Source: Candidatus Hydrogenedentota bacterium
Lineage (GTDB): Bacteria; Hydrogenedentota; Hydrogenedentia; Hydrogenedentales; JAEUWI01
Assembly: GCA_016791475.1 (NCBI GenBank)
Contig: JAEUWI010000026.1
Coordinates: forward strand, 1 to 64,000
Direction of reading: 5' to 3'
DNA: 64,000 bases
Shown: positions 35,453 through 42,780 of the stretch, piece by piece
How the letters are laid out: each line of letters starts with the position of its first letter
Numbering within the stretch: the stretch's first letter is position 1
The notes under the pieces: model-generated
What the model was told of the DNA's origin: nothing
The model's input: only the letters and a program-made list of their open reading frames with translations
Databases searched by the model: none
Position numbers and translations under genes: made by a program

Positions 35453-35590
35453 TTATACCGTCTCGAGTACTTCGCCGAAATATTCGTAGTAACACTCGGC
35501 ATGCCAATACTCACCTTCAAGGTCTACGGCCTCACCAAATTCGAAATCGACATCTTCAATGTGCTCATTGCACAATGTGCACTGTTTCAT
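35453..35590 (-). CDS. Small Cys/His-rich putative zinc-binding protein, 45 aa
   Basis: The ATG at 35590 has a near-perfect SD (GAGGTGAT, 7 nt away). The product starts MKQCTLCNEHIEDVDFEFGE and ends VLETV. It has a CxxC pair at residues 4 and 7, His at 10, and a later HAEC (His 30, Cys 33), the ligand spacing of a single LIM-like or treble-clef zinc finger. It is very acidic. No known family is assigned. A long AT-rich region with A/T runs lies upstream and a hairpin terminator downstream, so it is a well-delimited transcription unit. Confidence 0.8.
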   Translation of the reverse strand: MKQCTLCNEHIEDVDFEFGEAVDLEGEYWHAECYYEYFGEVLETV

Positions 35591-35876
35591 AACTGCTATC
35601 ACCTCGCTTTCGTTACGTTGTACTGCACCCTTCTTGATGCATACTTGCGAGGCTTATACCACTAAAGTTTCAATAAGTCAAGAAAAAAAATTAAAAAACC
35701 CATTTTTTTGAAAATTTAGGGGAAACAAAAAAAGTTTACCTTTCGTTATATCTTCACAAGCTATTGAATTAAAATGACTTGCAGTGTGCCTAAAAAATGG
35801 CGCTTCCGCGAAGCGTTGTGAAGAAACGGTGGAAAAAATCTGCAAAAACATGGCCCCATCCTACCCGTATATCCCG
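35591..35876. promoter_or_regulatory. AT-rich intergenic region upstream of the small zinc-finger gene
   Basis: A stretch of long A and T runs (35675-35760) that stands out from the GC-rich surroundings. It presumably holds the promoter of the minus-strand small gene at 35453-35590. No ORF of convincing codon use is present on either strand. Confidence 0.5.
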
Positions 35877-35900
35877 CAAAACGGGGCCTGAACGACCCCG
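35877..35900 (-). terminator. Terminator of the EEP-family gene
   Basis: On the minus strand CGGGG pairs with CCCCG around a short loop and is followed by TTTTGC, just past the stop codon at 35903. The stem is short, so termination may be partial. Confidence 0.6.
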
Positions 35901-35902
35901 CG

Positions 35903-36802
35903 TTAAGCCTTCGGCGGAAGCAGAATTCGGGCGATGACCGGCATGTGATCGGACGGGAAATGGCCCCCCTCCTGGACCGCGTCAATCTCGCAGGTGACCG
36001 CGGTTACCCCAGGCGTGGCGAATATCCAGTCGATGCGCCGAAAATCGGCCGCCTCCGGATCCTTAAAGCCATTCCACGTGTTGGCCTCGCCCTTGCGTTC
36101 CCTTGCACTCTCCCAGAGATCTACGAGACCTCCGTCGATGAGGGCCTTCCAGGGGGCGCTGCTTCCGCCCGCCGCATTGAAATCCCCCGTCAGGATCACC
36201 ACTTCGCCGGGGTGGAGTGAAGCGATACGGGCCGTTATCAGCCGCGCGCTCTCAAGGCGGGCCTGGGCGCCGCGGTGATCGAGATGGGTGTTGTAGTAGT
36301 AGAATTGCCGCCCCGTAGGCCGATGGTGAAATTTTACCCACGTCGCGATTCGGGGAAGACTGGAGTCCCAGGATTTGGTTCCCGGTGTTCCCGGCGAGTC
36401 CGAGAGCCAGAAATGTCCGCTTTCCAGGGGCAGCAGGAGGGCCTTCTGATAAAGTACCGCGGTCATCTCGCCGCCGCCGTCTTCTTCGCGGCCCAGCCCA
36501 ATCCAGGCGTAGCCGGGGAGGTGGGTCGCCAGGTACTCCGCCTGGAAATCCAGGCATTCCTGCGTTCCCAGAATCGCGGGGGCGTGCTTAGCGATCGTTG
36601 CGACGAGGAAGTCCTTGCGAAGTTCCCAGGCGTCCGGCCCGTCATTTGCCGTGCCGAAGCGCACATTATAGGACATCACGGTGAGTGGCTCGGGGGTCGC
36701 GGATTCGGGCGCGGCCAGGGCCGTGCCCAGCGCAATGAAGAAGGTGACAAGCATCATGACCGCGATCTCCGCAGGGGTGGGATTGGATTCGGAAGGGCTC
36801 AT
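35903..36802 (-). CDS. Exported endonuclease/exonuclease/phosphatase family protein
   Basis: 299 aa; an internal Met-Met at residue 16 may be the true start, giving the signal peptide MMLVTFFIALGTALAA. The EEP fold follows: LTVMSYNVRFGTANDGPDAW (Asn ligand), ILGTQECLDFQ (catalytic Glu), YNTHLDHRGAQAR, VILTGDFNAAGGSSAPW (Asp and Asn) and the final SDHMPVIARI (Asp-His pair). All metal and catalytic positions are present. Members cleave phosphodiesters in nucleic acids, lipids or inositol phosphates; export suggests a nutrient-scavenging role. Confidence 0.88.
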   Translation of the reverse strand: MSPSESNPTPAEIAVMMLVTFFIALGTALAAPESATPEPLTVMSYNVRFGTANDGPDAWELRKDFLVATIAKHAPAILGTQECLDFQAEYLATHLPGYAWIGLGREEDGGGEMTAVLYQKALLLPLESGHFWLSDSPGTPGTKSWDSSLPRIATWVKFHHRPTGRQFYYYNTHLDHRGAQARLESARLITARIASLHPGEVVILTGDFNAAGGSSAPWKALIDGGLVDLWESARERKGEANTWNGFKDPEAADFRRIDWIFATPGVTAVTCEIDAVQEGGHFPSDHMPVIARILLPPKA

Positions 36803-36858
36803 GCTGGCAGAATGCAGCGGCGCAGTTCAAACCGGGGGCACCGTAGCGAAGGATTTTC

Positions 36859-37425
36859 ATGAGCGATCCCACCCCACGTCCCATCCACCTCGTCGCCGTC
36901 TCCGGGAGCGTCCGCAAAGACGGCTATACCCGCCAGTTCCTTGACCTGCTCATCGCGTTGCTCGAGCGCCATCCGGGGGTGACGGTGGACTGCATCGACC
37001 CGGGCGAGTTCGAGCTGGCCTTTCCCGGCGAGCCGGCGGCCCGCGAACTGGAGAAACTACTTGTGGCGCGTGTCGCACCGGCCGACGGCATCCTCCTCTC
37101 CACGCCCGAGTATCACGGGAGCTACAGCAGCGTGCTCAAGGTGCTCATCGACAACATGGGCTATCCCTCCGTCATGGCCGGGAAGCCCGTCTCTCTGCTG
37201 GGCATTGCCACGGGGCGTCTGGGCGCGATCAAGGCGCTGGAGCACCTGCGAAGCGTCTGCTCCCATATCGGCGCCATCGTCCTGCCCTATCCGGTTTCCG
37301 TGGCGGAGGCCCACAACAAGATCGATCCGTCCGGCAGATGTACCGACGCGGATTTGACGGAGTTGATGGAGAATTGCGCGAGCCAGTTGGTGGCCTATAC
37401 GCGCAACCACCCCGCGCTGCGCTAG
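36859..37425 (+). CDS. NADPH-dependent FMN reductase-like flavoprotein
   Basis: 188 aa flavodoxin-like protein; AAGGA upstream. The FMN loop is VAVSGSVRKDGYTRQFLDLL and the second site is LLSTPEYHGSYSSVLKVLIDN, the classic STPEYHGSY motif of the NADPH-dependent FMN reductase family. GIATGRLGAIKALEHLRSV follows. It likely reduces FMN, quinones or chromate-like acceptors. Its TAG stop codon forms the first bases of the inverted-repeat element downstream. Confidence 0.9.
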   Translation: MSDPTPRPIHLVAVSGSVRKDGYTRQFLDLLIALLERHPGVTVDCIDPGEFELAFPGEPAARELEKLLVARVAPADGILLSTPEYHGSYSSVLKVLIDNMGYPSVMAGKPVSLLGIATGRLGAIKALEHLRSVCSHIGAIVLPYPVSVAEAHNKIDPSGRCTDADLTELMENCASQLVAYTRNHPALR

Positions 37426-37598
37426 CGGCCCGTTGCAAGAGTCGCGCGAAGGCGAGAACGAGGATTCTTGCCCGAAGTCAAGGCGTGAAGCCGCCGGAAA
37501 TACGAGTACTTTCAAGGTTTCGCATCGCAGAATTCGGGTAAGAAGACCGTTCGCAGCCCGCGTTCGAGTTTTGCAACGGGCTGCTAGCGGCCCGTTGC
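37423..37598. repeat. 164-bp inverted-repeat element C
   Basis: Arms TAGCGGCCCGTTGCAA (37423-37438) and its inverse (37571-37586, one mismatch) bound a 164-bp element that begins at the FMN-reductase stop. A third copy of the 14-nt core (37585-37598) follows at once in direct orientation and reaches the stop of the next gene. The interior has no ORF. The right-hand pair can form a compact terminator-like hairpin. Confidence 0.85.
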
Positions 37599-37984
37599 TA
37601 CTGCGGCAAGTTCTCGGCGACCTTCTCGATCAATCGTTTGTCCACGAAGCCCGCTTTGATGAAGGAACCGTCCTCGTTTTCCCAGTAGTGCCAGGCGGTG
37701 AGGGAGGGCTGGACGTATTCCGATTTTCCTTCGTCGTAGGTGGATTCCTGGCGCGTGGACTCGGCGCCCAGGATCTCCGAAACCTGACCGTAGGTCATGT
37801 CGTAGCGGATGGCGTCGAACTGGCTCTGGGTGAAAACGGGCCGTGCGGGCGCTTCAACGGCGGCGGGCGGCGGCGGTGGCGGAGGGGGAGGCGAGCAGCC
37901 CGCCATCACGATTGCGATCATTAGAACCGCCATGGCGGCTGACCGGGAGGAATTGTGCTGCCACAAACGCCACTTCACGTTCAT
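37598..37984 (-). CDS. BamE/BLIP-like small lipoprotein
   Basis: 128 aa. A positively charged N-terminus and hydrophobic segment (AAMAVLMIAIVMAGC) end in a lipobox, with nine consecutive Pro after the Cys. The mature domain, FDAIRYDMTYGQVSEILGAE, TAWHYWENEDGSFIKAGF and VDKRLIEKV, resembles the BamE/SmpA and BLIP-like fold in which a short helix pair packs on a small sheet. Function is uncertain. It overlaps the upstream GAF-GGDEF gene by 4 nt, implying coupled translation. Confidence 0.78.
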   Translation of the reverse strand: MNVKWRLWQHNSSRSAAMAVLMIAIVMAGCSPPPPPPPPPAAVEAPARPVFTQSQFDAIRYDMTYGQVSEILGAESTRQESTYDEGKSEYVQPSLTAWHYWENEDGSFIKAGFVDKRLIEKVAENLPQ

Positions 37985-39030
37985 ACTCCGTCCAGTTCGA
38001 CCCGGTTTCGCCCCAACTCTTTGGCGCGGTAGAGGGCCCGATCGGCAGCCTCCACGAGGGCCGCGGGCGACTTAATGGCCCGATGATGCTGGGCGACCCC
38101 GATGCTGGAGGTCACCGACAATGCCTGTTCTCCCGTTCCCAGAAACACATGCTGGCGGACGGTGGCGCAGAGTTTATTCGCCAGAAGCGCCGCTTCATTC
38201 AGGGGCGTCTCCGGCAATACGATCACCATCTCCTCGCCGCCGTAGCGGCAGCAGATGTCGGATTCGCGCGTGTTGGCCTCCAGCAGCCGGGCGAACTGCT
38301 GCAGAACCATGTCGCCGGTCTGGTGGCCGTGGGTATCGTTAAACTTCTTGAAGTGGTCGATATCAAAAAGCATGATGGAAAAGGTGCGGTTATAGCGGGC
38401 CGCCGCGGCGAATTCCTCCTCCAGGCGCAGGTCGAAATAGCGCCGGACAAACAGCCCCGTCAGCCCGTCGGTGACCGCCAGGGCGTAGAGTTTCGCATTG
38501 TGAATGGCAATGGCGATCTGCGAGCCCAACTGGCGCAACAGCGCCTGGTCGTCTTCGTGGAAGGGCTCCCCATCCTCGGGATCCTCCAGCATCAGCAGCC
38601 CCATCGCTTCGTTCTTGGCCACCAGCGGGATCAGGGCGGTGGCGTGATTGCCATCCCACTCCAGCGTTACCATGCGACTGGCCAGCACCTTGCCCAGCCG
38701 GGTCCCTTTCACCGAAAGGGTATCTTCCGCAAGACGTTCGCGGTTGATGAGGTCCCGGCCGTACTTGGCCACCAGCGGCTGAAGATGGCGACCATCCTTG
38801 GTGAGCTCATACAGCGTAAGACGACTGACGTCCAGGGCGCCCTGGACTACGTGCGCAATGATGGGGAGGGCCTCGTGGAGTTCGAGCGTTTCGGTGATCG
38901 CCAGTGATATCTCACGAAGGGTGGACAGATGATCCACCTGACGAACCAACTGCATGTTGCGGCGGTAGAGGGCGTCAAAATCTCCACCCAGTTCTGATCG
39001 GCCTGAGGTCAACGGCATGCTCCTCTTCAT
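37981..39030 (-). CDS. GAF-domain diguanylate cyclase
   Basis: 349 aa from the ATG at 39030; ATG at 39018 (GAGG close by) and GTG at 39048 are alternatives. Residues 40-185 form a GAF sensor domain (ALPIIAHVVQGALDVSRLTL...ALIPLVAKNEAMGLLMLED). A complete GGDEF domain follows with FDIDHFKKFNDTHGHQTGD and RYGGEEMVIVLPET. GGEEM keeps the catalytic Glu, so this is the one probable active cyclic di-GMP synthase in the window. There is no RxxD inhibitory site upstream of the GGEEM. It overlaps the lipoprotein gene by 4 nt. Confidence 0.9.
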   Translation of the reverse strand: MKRSMPLTSGRSELGGDFDALYRRNMQLVRQVDHLSTLREISLAITETLELHEALPIIAHVVQGALDVSRLTLYELTKDGRHLQPLVAKYGRDLINRERLAEDTLSVKGTRLGKVLASRMVTLEWDGNHATALIPLVAKNEAMGLLMLEDPEDGEPFHEDDQALLRQLGSQIAIAIHNAKLYALAVTDGLTGLFVRRYFDLRLEEEFAAAARYNRTFSIMLFDIDHFKKFNDTHGHQTGDMVLQQFARLLEANTRESDICCRYGGEEMVIVLPETPLNEAALLANKLCATVRQHVFLGTGEQALSVTSSIGVAQHHRAIKSPAALVEAADRALYRAKELGRNRVELDGV

Positions 39031-39097
39031 ACCGGGGCATGATAGCACGACCTATGGGCAAAATGTAGCGTTCCGGTCCGTTTCCGCAAATGCGACA

Positions 39098-39123
39098 GAG
39101 CCCCAATCCGGGGATCGGGGCTC
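39098..39123 (-). terminator. Hairpin after the double-glycine peptide genes
   Basis: GAGCCCC (39098-39104) pairs with GGGGCTC (39117-39123), with an inner CCCC/GGGG extension. No T-run follows on the minus strand, so termination efficiency is uncertain, but it separates the peptide genes from the cyclase gene. Confidence 0.5.
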
Positions 39124-39157
39124 GTCGGCAATCTATATGAACTGGGGAATTGCTCCC

Positions 39158-39343
39158 TCAGGAGTCCGAGAAGTTGTGCGTAGCCAGGCCAAGTTGCTTA
39201 AGGTTGTTGCTGCACGTAGTGCGGGCAGCCGCCTCGCGAACCTTCTGAACCGCCGGCAGCAACAGGCCACCACGAATATGGTTCAATTCCTCTCCGGAAA
39301 GCATCACATCGGAATCCAAATCATTAAACTCTATATGGGACAT
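39158..39343 (-). CDS. Double-glycine leader peptide 1 with DUF1559-like core
   Basis: 61 aa from the ATG at 39343 (GGGAG 6 nt upstream). Residues 1-26 end in [12 protein letters not shown], an exact fit to the double-glycine leader consensus LSxxELxxIxGG recognised by C39 peptidase transporters. Residues 8-19 ([12 protein letters not shown]) also fit an EF-hand loop. After GG comes [18 protein letters not shown] and then [17 protein letters not shown], which matches the region following the prepilin helix of DUF1559 proteins. The upstream paralog shares the leader and LLLPAVQKV. No C39 transporter or modification enzyme is in the window. Function unknown. Confidence 0.78.
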   Translation of the reverse strand: MSHIEFNDLDSDVMLSGEELNHIRGGLLLPAVQKVREAAARTTCSNNLKQLGLATHNFSDS

Positions 39344-39427
39344 CTTCGTCTCCCTTCTCGGCTTGCGCGTGGAACGCGCCCGAACCGGTTGAAGTTCCAT
39401 TCAACAACGCGGGTCAGAGCCCGTGAC

Positions 39428-39616
39428 TCAGACGGAGCCGTCGCCCAGCGTGCGCACGGAGCCATCGCCGAGAATCTTGTGGGCGCTGTCCAGCACGTTC
39501 ACCTTCTGGACCTTCTGTACGGCGGGCAGGAGCAGCGCGCCGCCCTTGACGTGCTTCAATTCTTCCTCGGTTACCACGCGGTCTTCATTCAGGTCATTGA
39601 TTTTGATTGTAGCCAT
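39428..39616 (-). CDS. Double-glycine leader peptide 2
   Basis: 62 aa from the ATG at 39616 (GGAGG 8 nt upstream). The leader aligns to peptide 1 without gaps: both have NDL at 7-9, D at 12, EEL or EEEL at 18-20, His 22 and Gly-Gly at 25-26 (VTEEELKHVKGG here). LLLPAVQKV follows at 28-36, then the sequences diverge; this one ends in two copies of LGDGSV. The loop DLNEDRVVTEEE again fits an EF-hand pattern. Peptide 1 begins 84 nt downstream, so both are probably one transcript. Confidence 0.78.
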   Translation of the reverse strand: MATIKINDLNEDRVVTEEELKHVKGGALLLPAVQKVQKVNVLDSAHKILGDGSVRTLGDGSV

Positions 39617-39751
39617 GTTCGATTCCTCCATTCCCTGCATCGGGATTGATTTCTTTCCTCAGGCGTCCGCCGTCCCGCTGTTGTCTGGACGTCTCGAACG
39701 CAACTGGAATGCTTAGAGCATAGCCCGTGCCAAGTGTGTATCTTGCTTCTC

Positions 39752-39774
39752 AAGTCATTTAAAGCAAATGACTT
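39752..39774. promoter_or_regulatory. AT-rich 9-bp-arm palindrome upstream of the peptide genes
   Basis: AAGTCATTT (39752-39760) and AAATGACTT (39766-39774) are perfect inverted copies around 5 nt, 136 nt upstream of peptide 2. The surroundings 39617-39902 contain no gene. It could be an operator for the peptide operon or a terminator for the converging side; the flanking AT content favours a promoter region. Confidence 0.45.
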
Positions 39775-39902
39775 ATAACCACGTCCAGGCCCGGAAAAGT
39801 CTCTTGGTTCAGTTTTCTTGACGTCTCGATTCATCGTAATCGATCACCATGGTATCGAAACGATGCCAATCCTGTTGGGACGCCACAGATCCAAAGCGCA
39901 TT

Positions 39903-40601
39903 CTACTGCGGCGACTTCCCCGCCGCCGAAAGGGGCACGAGAATTTCGTTTCGGCGCATGAAGGGCGGCGTCCAGGGCGGATCGTACTGGGCAAGCGCCG
40001 GTACTCCCTCGGAGGCCTGCTTGTCGCGCGAAAGATTCTCCAGTAGCCGGGCTTTCATCCGCGCGGCCTTTTCACCGTCCACCCATCCGGAGAAGCGGCT
40101 GGCCGCATAACGGCGTGCCGGTACTTCCACCAGGCGCACATCGGGATCTTTGGGTTTGGGAATGGTGGCCAGGGTGTATTCCGCCGGCATGACGAACGTG
40201 ACTTTGCGTCGGTCATCGCCTTCGACCTCCTCCAGAACGGGGGCCGTCATGGCGATCGGAGAAGAGGTGGCGCTTTCTTCGAGGACGGGCGCCGTCATGG
40301 CGATGGGCTGGGCGTCGCCCGTGCCCGACGGGGCCGTGTTGTCGCCGAAGATGAATCCGGCGAGTTTCCGGAATCCCCGGTTGAGCGACGCCTCGAAATC
40401 ACCCTCCACGATCACCTCCGCGACAAGTTGCGGCGCATATTCCCGGATCTCGTAGCCGTCGTGCTCGGACAGGACGGTATAGGCGGGCGTCGCGACGCCG
40501 GATGTTGACGCTATGCCCACGGCAATCCAGGCTCCCAGAGGAAGGATGAGGAGGGTAAACAGTACAAGAACGGCAATCGTAATCTTGGTTCGACGTTTCA
40601 T
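39903..40601 (-). CDS. SOUL haem-binding family protein, membrane anchored
   Basis: 232 aa from the ATG at 40601. An N-terminal membrane anchor (ITIAVLVLFTLLILPLGAWIAVG) precedes a SOUL domain: YTVLSEHDGYEIREYAPQLVAEV, GFRKLAGFIFGDN, and KVTFVMPAEYTLATIPKP. The signature PIAMTAPVLEE occurs twice, 16 residues apart, whereas most members have it once, suggesting an internal duplication. SOUL proteins bind haem or related tetrapyrroles. It stands alone; upstream sequence leads divergently to the purH-like gene. Confidence 0.9.
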   Translation of the reverse strand: MKRRTKITIAVLVLFTLLILPLGAWIAVGIASTSGVATPAYTVLSEHDGYEIREYAPQLVAEVIVEGDFEASLNRGFRKLAGFIFGDNTAPSGTGDAQPIAMTAPVLEESATSSPIAMTAPVLEEVEGDDRRKVTFVMPAEYTLATIPKPKDPDVRLVEVPARRYAASRFSGWVDGEKAARMKARLLENLSRDKQASEGVPALAQYDPPWTPPFMRRNEILVPLSAAGKSPQ

Positions 40602-40797
40602 TCCGCGTTCTCCAGTAAGGATCTTTCCGATTGACCGATGGAGAAACCGGGAAACGCGGCGCATCGCTGGTTCCCGCCTTTCGGAAAGTCCCGAAATAAT
40701 TCGACATTATGGCGTAATTGCCGTATCATTTGCTTCCCTTTTTTATTGTATTCCAAAACACGGGTGACGCGGTGTCCGCGCTCCTGGAGGAAATGGC

Positions 40798-41403
40798 ATG
40801 CCCAAGGTACGACGGGCCATCTTAAGCTGCTTCGACAAGACGGGCATAATCGAGCTCGCGGAACTCCTGCGCGGCATGGGCGTCGAGCTGATCAGCACTT
40901 CGGGCACGCTGACGGTGCTGCGCGAAGCGGGAATCGAGGCGGCCAGCATCGAGGAGTACACGGGCGTTCCCGAAATGATGGGGGGGCGCGTGAAATCGCT
41001 CCATTCCAAGGTTCACGCGGGCCTGCTCGGCCTGCGGGACAACAAGCTGCACTGCGAGCAGATGCAGGCCTACGACATGCACTGGGTCGATATGCTGGTG
41101 GTGAATATCCGGCCCATGGCGGACATCATCGCCCAGCCCGGCGCCACCACGGAGGACGTTCTCGATCAGACGGATATCGGCGGCATCGCCATGATCCGTT
41201 CGGCCGCGAAGAATTTTCGCTTCGTGACCTGCGTTGTGAACCCCGAGCGTTACGCGTCCGTCATGCACGAACTCCGGGCCATGGAGGGTGAGGTGCCCTT
41301 CACCAGCCGCTACCGTCTCGCCCAGGAGGCCTTCGCCCTTACTGCGGAATACGACAAGGAAATCGCGGCCTATCTGGCCAGCAATGTTCCGCCGGAAGCG
41401 TAG
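40798..41403 (+). CDS. Stand-alone IMP cyclohydrolase (PurH N-terminal domain)
   Basis: 201 aa; GGAGG upstream. The whole protein corresponds to the MGS-like IMP cyclohydrolase half of PurH: ILSCFDKTGIIELAELLRGM, ISTSGTLTVLREAGI, MMGGRVKSLHSKVHAGLL and TDIGGIAMIRSAAKNF. The AICAR formyltransferase half (about 320 residues) is absent, with a proper stop and 69 nt to purD. It closes the ring of FAICAR to IMP, the last step of purine synthesis; formylation must come from a separate gene (a stand-alone AICARFT or PurP) elsewhere. Confidence 0.92.
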   Translation: MPKVRRAILSCFDKTGIIELAELLRGMGVELISTSGTLTVLREAGIEAASIEEYTGVPEMMGGRVKSLHSKVHAGLLGLRDNKLHCEQMQAYDMHWVDMLVVNIRPMADIIAQPGATTEDVLDQTDIGGIAMIRSAAKNFRFVTCVVNPERYASVMHELRAMEGEVPFTSRYRLAQEAFALTAEYDKEIAAYLASNVPPEA

Positions 41404-41472
41404 CTCCATAATCCAGTTTCTGATTTCCTGGCCGCGCAGGTGCGGCCATGTCTTTTTGAAGAGGAAGTACCC

Positions 41473-42756
41473 ATGAACATTCTTATTCTCGGCAGCGGCG
41501 GTCGCGAACACGCCATGGCCTGGAAGGCCGCCCAGAGCAACCGGGTCGAACACGTTTATTGCGCACCGGGAAACCCCGGCATGGCGGCCCTGCCCAAAGG
41601 GTCTTGTGTGAACGTGGGGCAGGAGGATATCCCTGCCCTGAAGGCCCTCATCGCCGAAAAGTCCATTGCCATGGTCCTCGTCGGTCCCGAAGCGCCCCTC
41701 GCCGCTGGTGTGGTGGACGGACTGGCCGATTCGGGAGCCCTGGTCTTTGGCCCCTGTCAGGCCGCCGCACGCCTGGAAGCGAGCAAGACCTTCGCCAAAG
41801 AATTCATGGAACGCCACAACATTCCCACGGCCGCCTATCGCGCCTTCACCGATGCCGCCGCGGCCCGGGCTTATGTGGATGAAATCGGCGTGCCGCTGGT
41901 CGTAAAAGCCGACGGGCTCGCCGCGGGCAAGGGGGTGACCGTGGCCTTTGCGCGGGAGGAAGCCCTGCGCGCCATCGACGAGGCGATGGTGGGCCATGTT
42001 TTCGGTGCGGCGGGCAATCAGATCATCATCGAAGCCTTTCTGGAGGGCGAAGAAGCCTCTATCCTCGCCTTCTGCGACGGGAAGACCGTAATCCCCATGG
42101 CGTCAAGCCAGGACCACAAGGCCGCCTATGACGGCGACCAGGGACCGAACACGGGCGGTATGGGCGCGTACTCGCCCGCACCCGTGGTGACGCCCGCGAT
42201 GATGGAGGAAATCCAGCGCAGCGTGCTCCAGCCCTGCGTGGACGGCATGGCCTCGGACGGATCACCCTACATAGGCGTCCTCTACGCCGGCCTGATGATC
42301 ACGAAGGATGGACCGAAGGTGGTGGAGTTCAACTGCCGATTCGGCGACCCGGAAACCCAGGTCGTGCTGCCCCGCCTCACGACGGATCTGGTCGATGTGG
42401 CCGAGGCCTGCTGTCTTGGGAAGCTTCATGAGATTGACCTGGCCTACACCCCACATCCTTGCGCGGCGGTGGTGCTGGCCAGCGGCGGCTACCCGGGCGA
42501 CTACGCGAAGGGGATGCCGATCGCTGGAATTGAGGCGGCGGACGGGATTGAGGGCGTCACGGTATTCCACGCGGGCACCCGGGATGTTGATGGTCAACTC
42601 GTGACCCAGGGGGGGCGTGTGCTTGCCGTGAGCGCGCTGGGTGAAACGTTGCAGGCGGCCCTGGATCATGCCTACGCGGGCGTGAAGCAGATTGTCTTTG
42701 AGGGCATGCAATATCGCACGGATATCGGCCAGAAAGCCTTCAGGCACTTGAAGTAA
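41473..42756 (+). CDS. purD: Phosphoribosylamine-glycine ligase
   Basis: 427 aa ATP-grasp enzyme from the ATG at 41473 (GAGG upstream). It makes glycinamide ribonucleotide. The start is MNILILGSGGREHAMAWKAA; VVKADGLAAGKGVTVAF is the ATP loop, EEASILAFCDGKTVIPM and SQDHKAAYDGDQGPNTGGMGAYSP are diagnostic, and VEFNCRFGDPETQVVLP carries the metal ligands. It follows the IMP cyclohydrolase gene, and purC and purF lie 4-7 kb downstream in the same direction. Confidence 0.97.
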   Translation: MNILILGSGGREHAMAWKAAQSNRVEHVYCAPGNPGMAALPKGSCVNVGQEDIPALKALIAEKSIAMVLVGPEAPLAAGVVDGLADSGALVFGPCQAAARLEASKTFAKEFMERHNIPTAAYRAFTDAAAARAYVDEIGVPLVVKADGLAAGKGVTVAFAREEALRAIDEAMVGHVFGAAGNQIIIEAFLEGEEASILAFCDGKTVIPMASSQDHKAAYDGDQGPNTGGMGAYSPAPVVTPAMMEEIQRSVLQPCVDGMASDGSPYIGVLYAGLMITKDGPKVVEFNCRFGDPETQVVLPRLTTDLVDVAEACCLGKLHEIDLAYTPHPCAAVVLASGGYPGDYAKGMPIAGIEAADGIEGVTVFHAGTRDVDGQLVTQGGRVLAVSALGETLQAALDHAYAGVKQIVFEGMQYRTDIGQKAFRHLK

Positions 42757-42780
42757 TTTGCCGACGCCTTTGTGTCGCGC

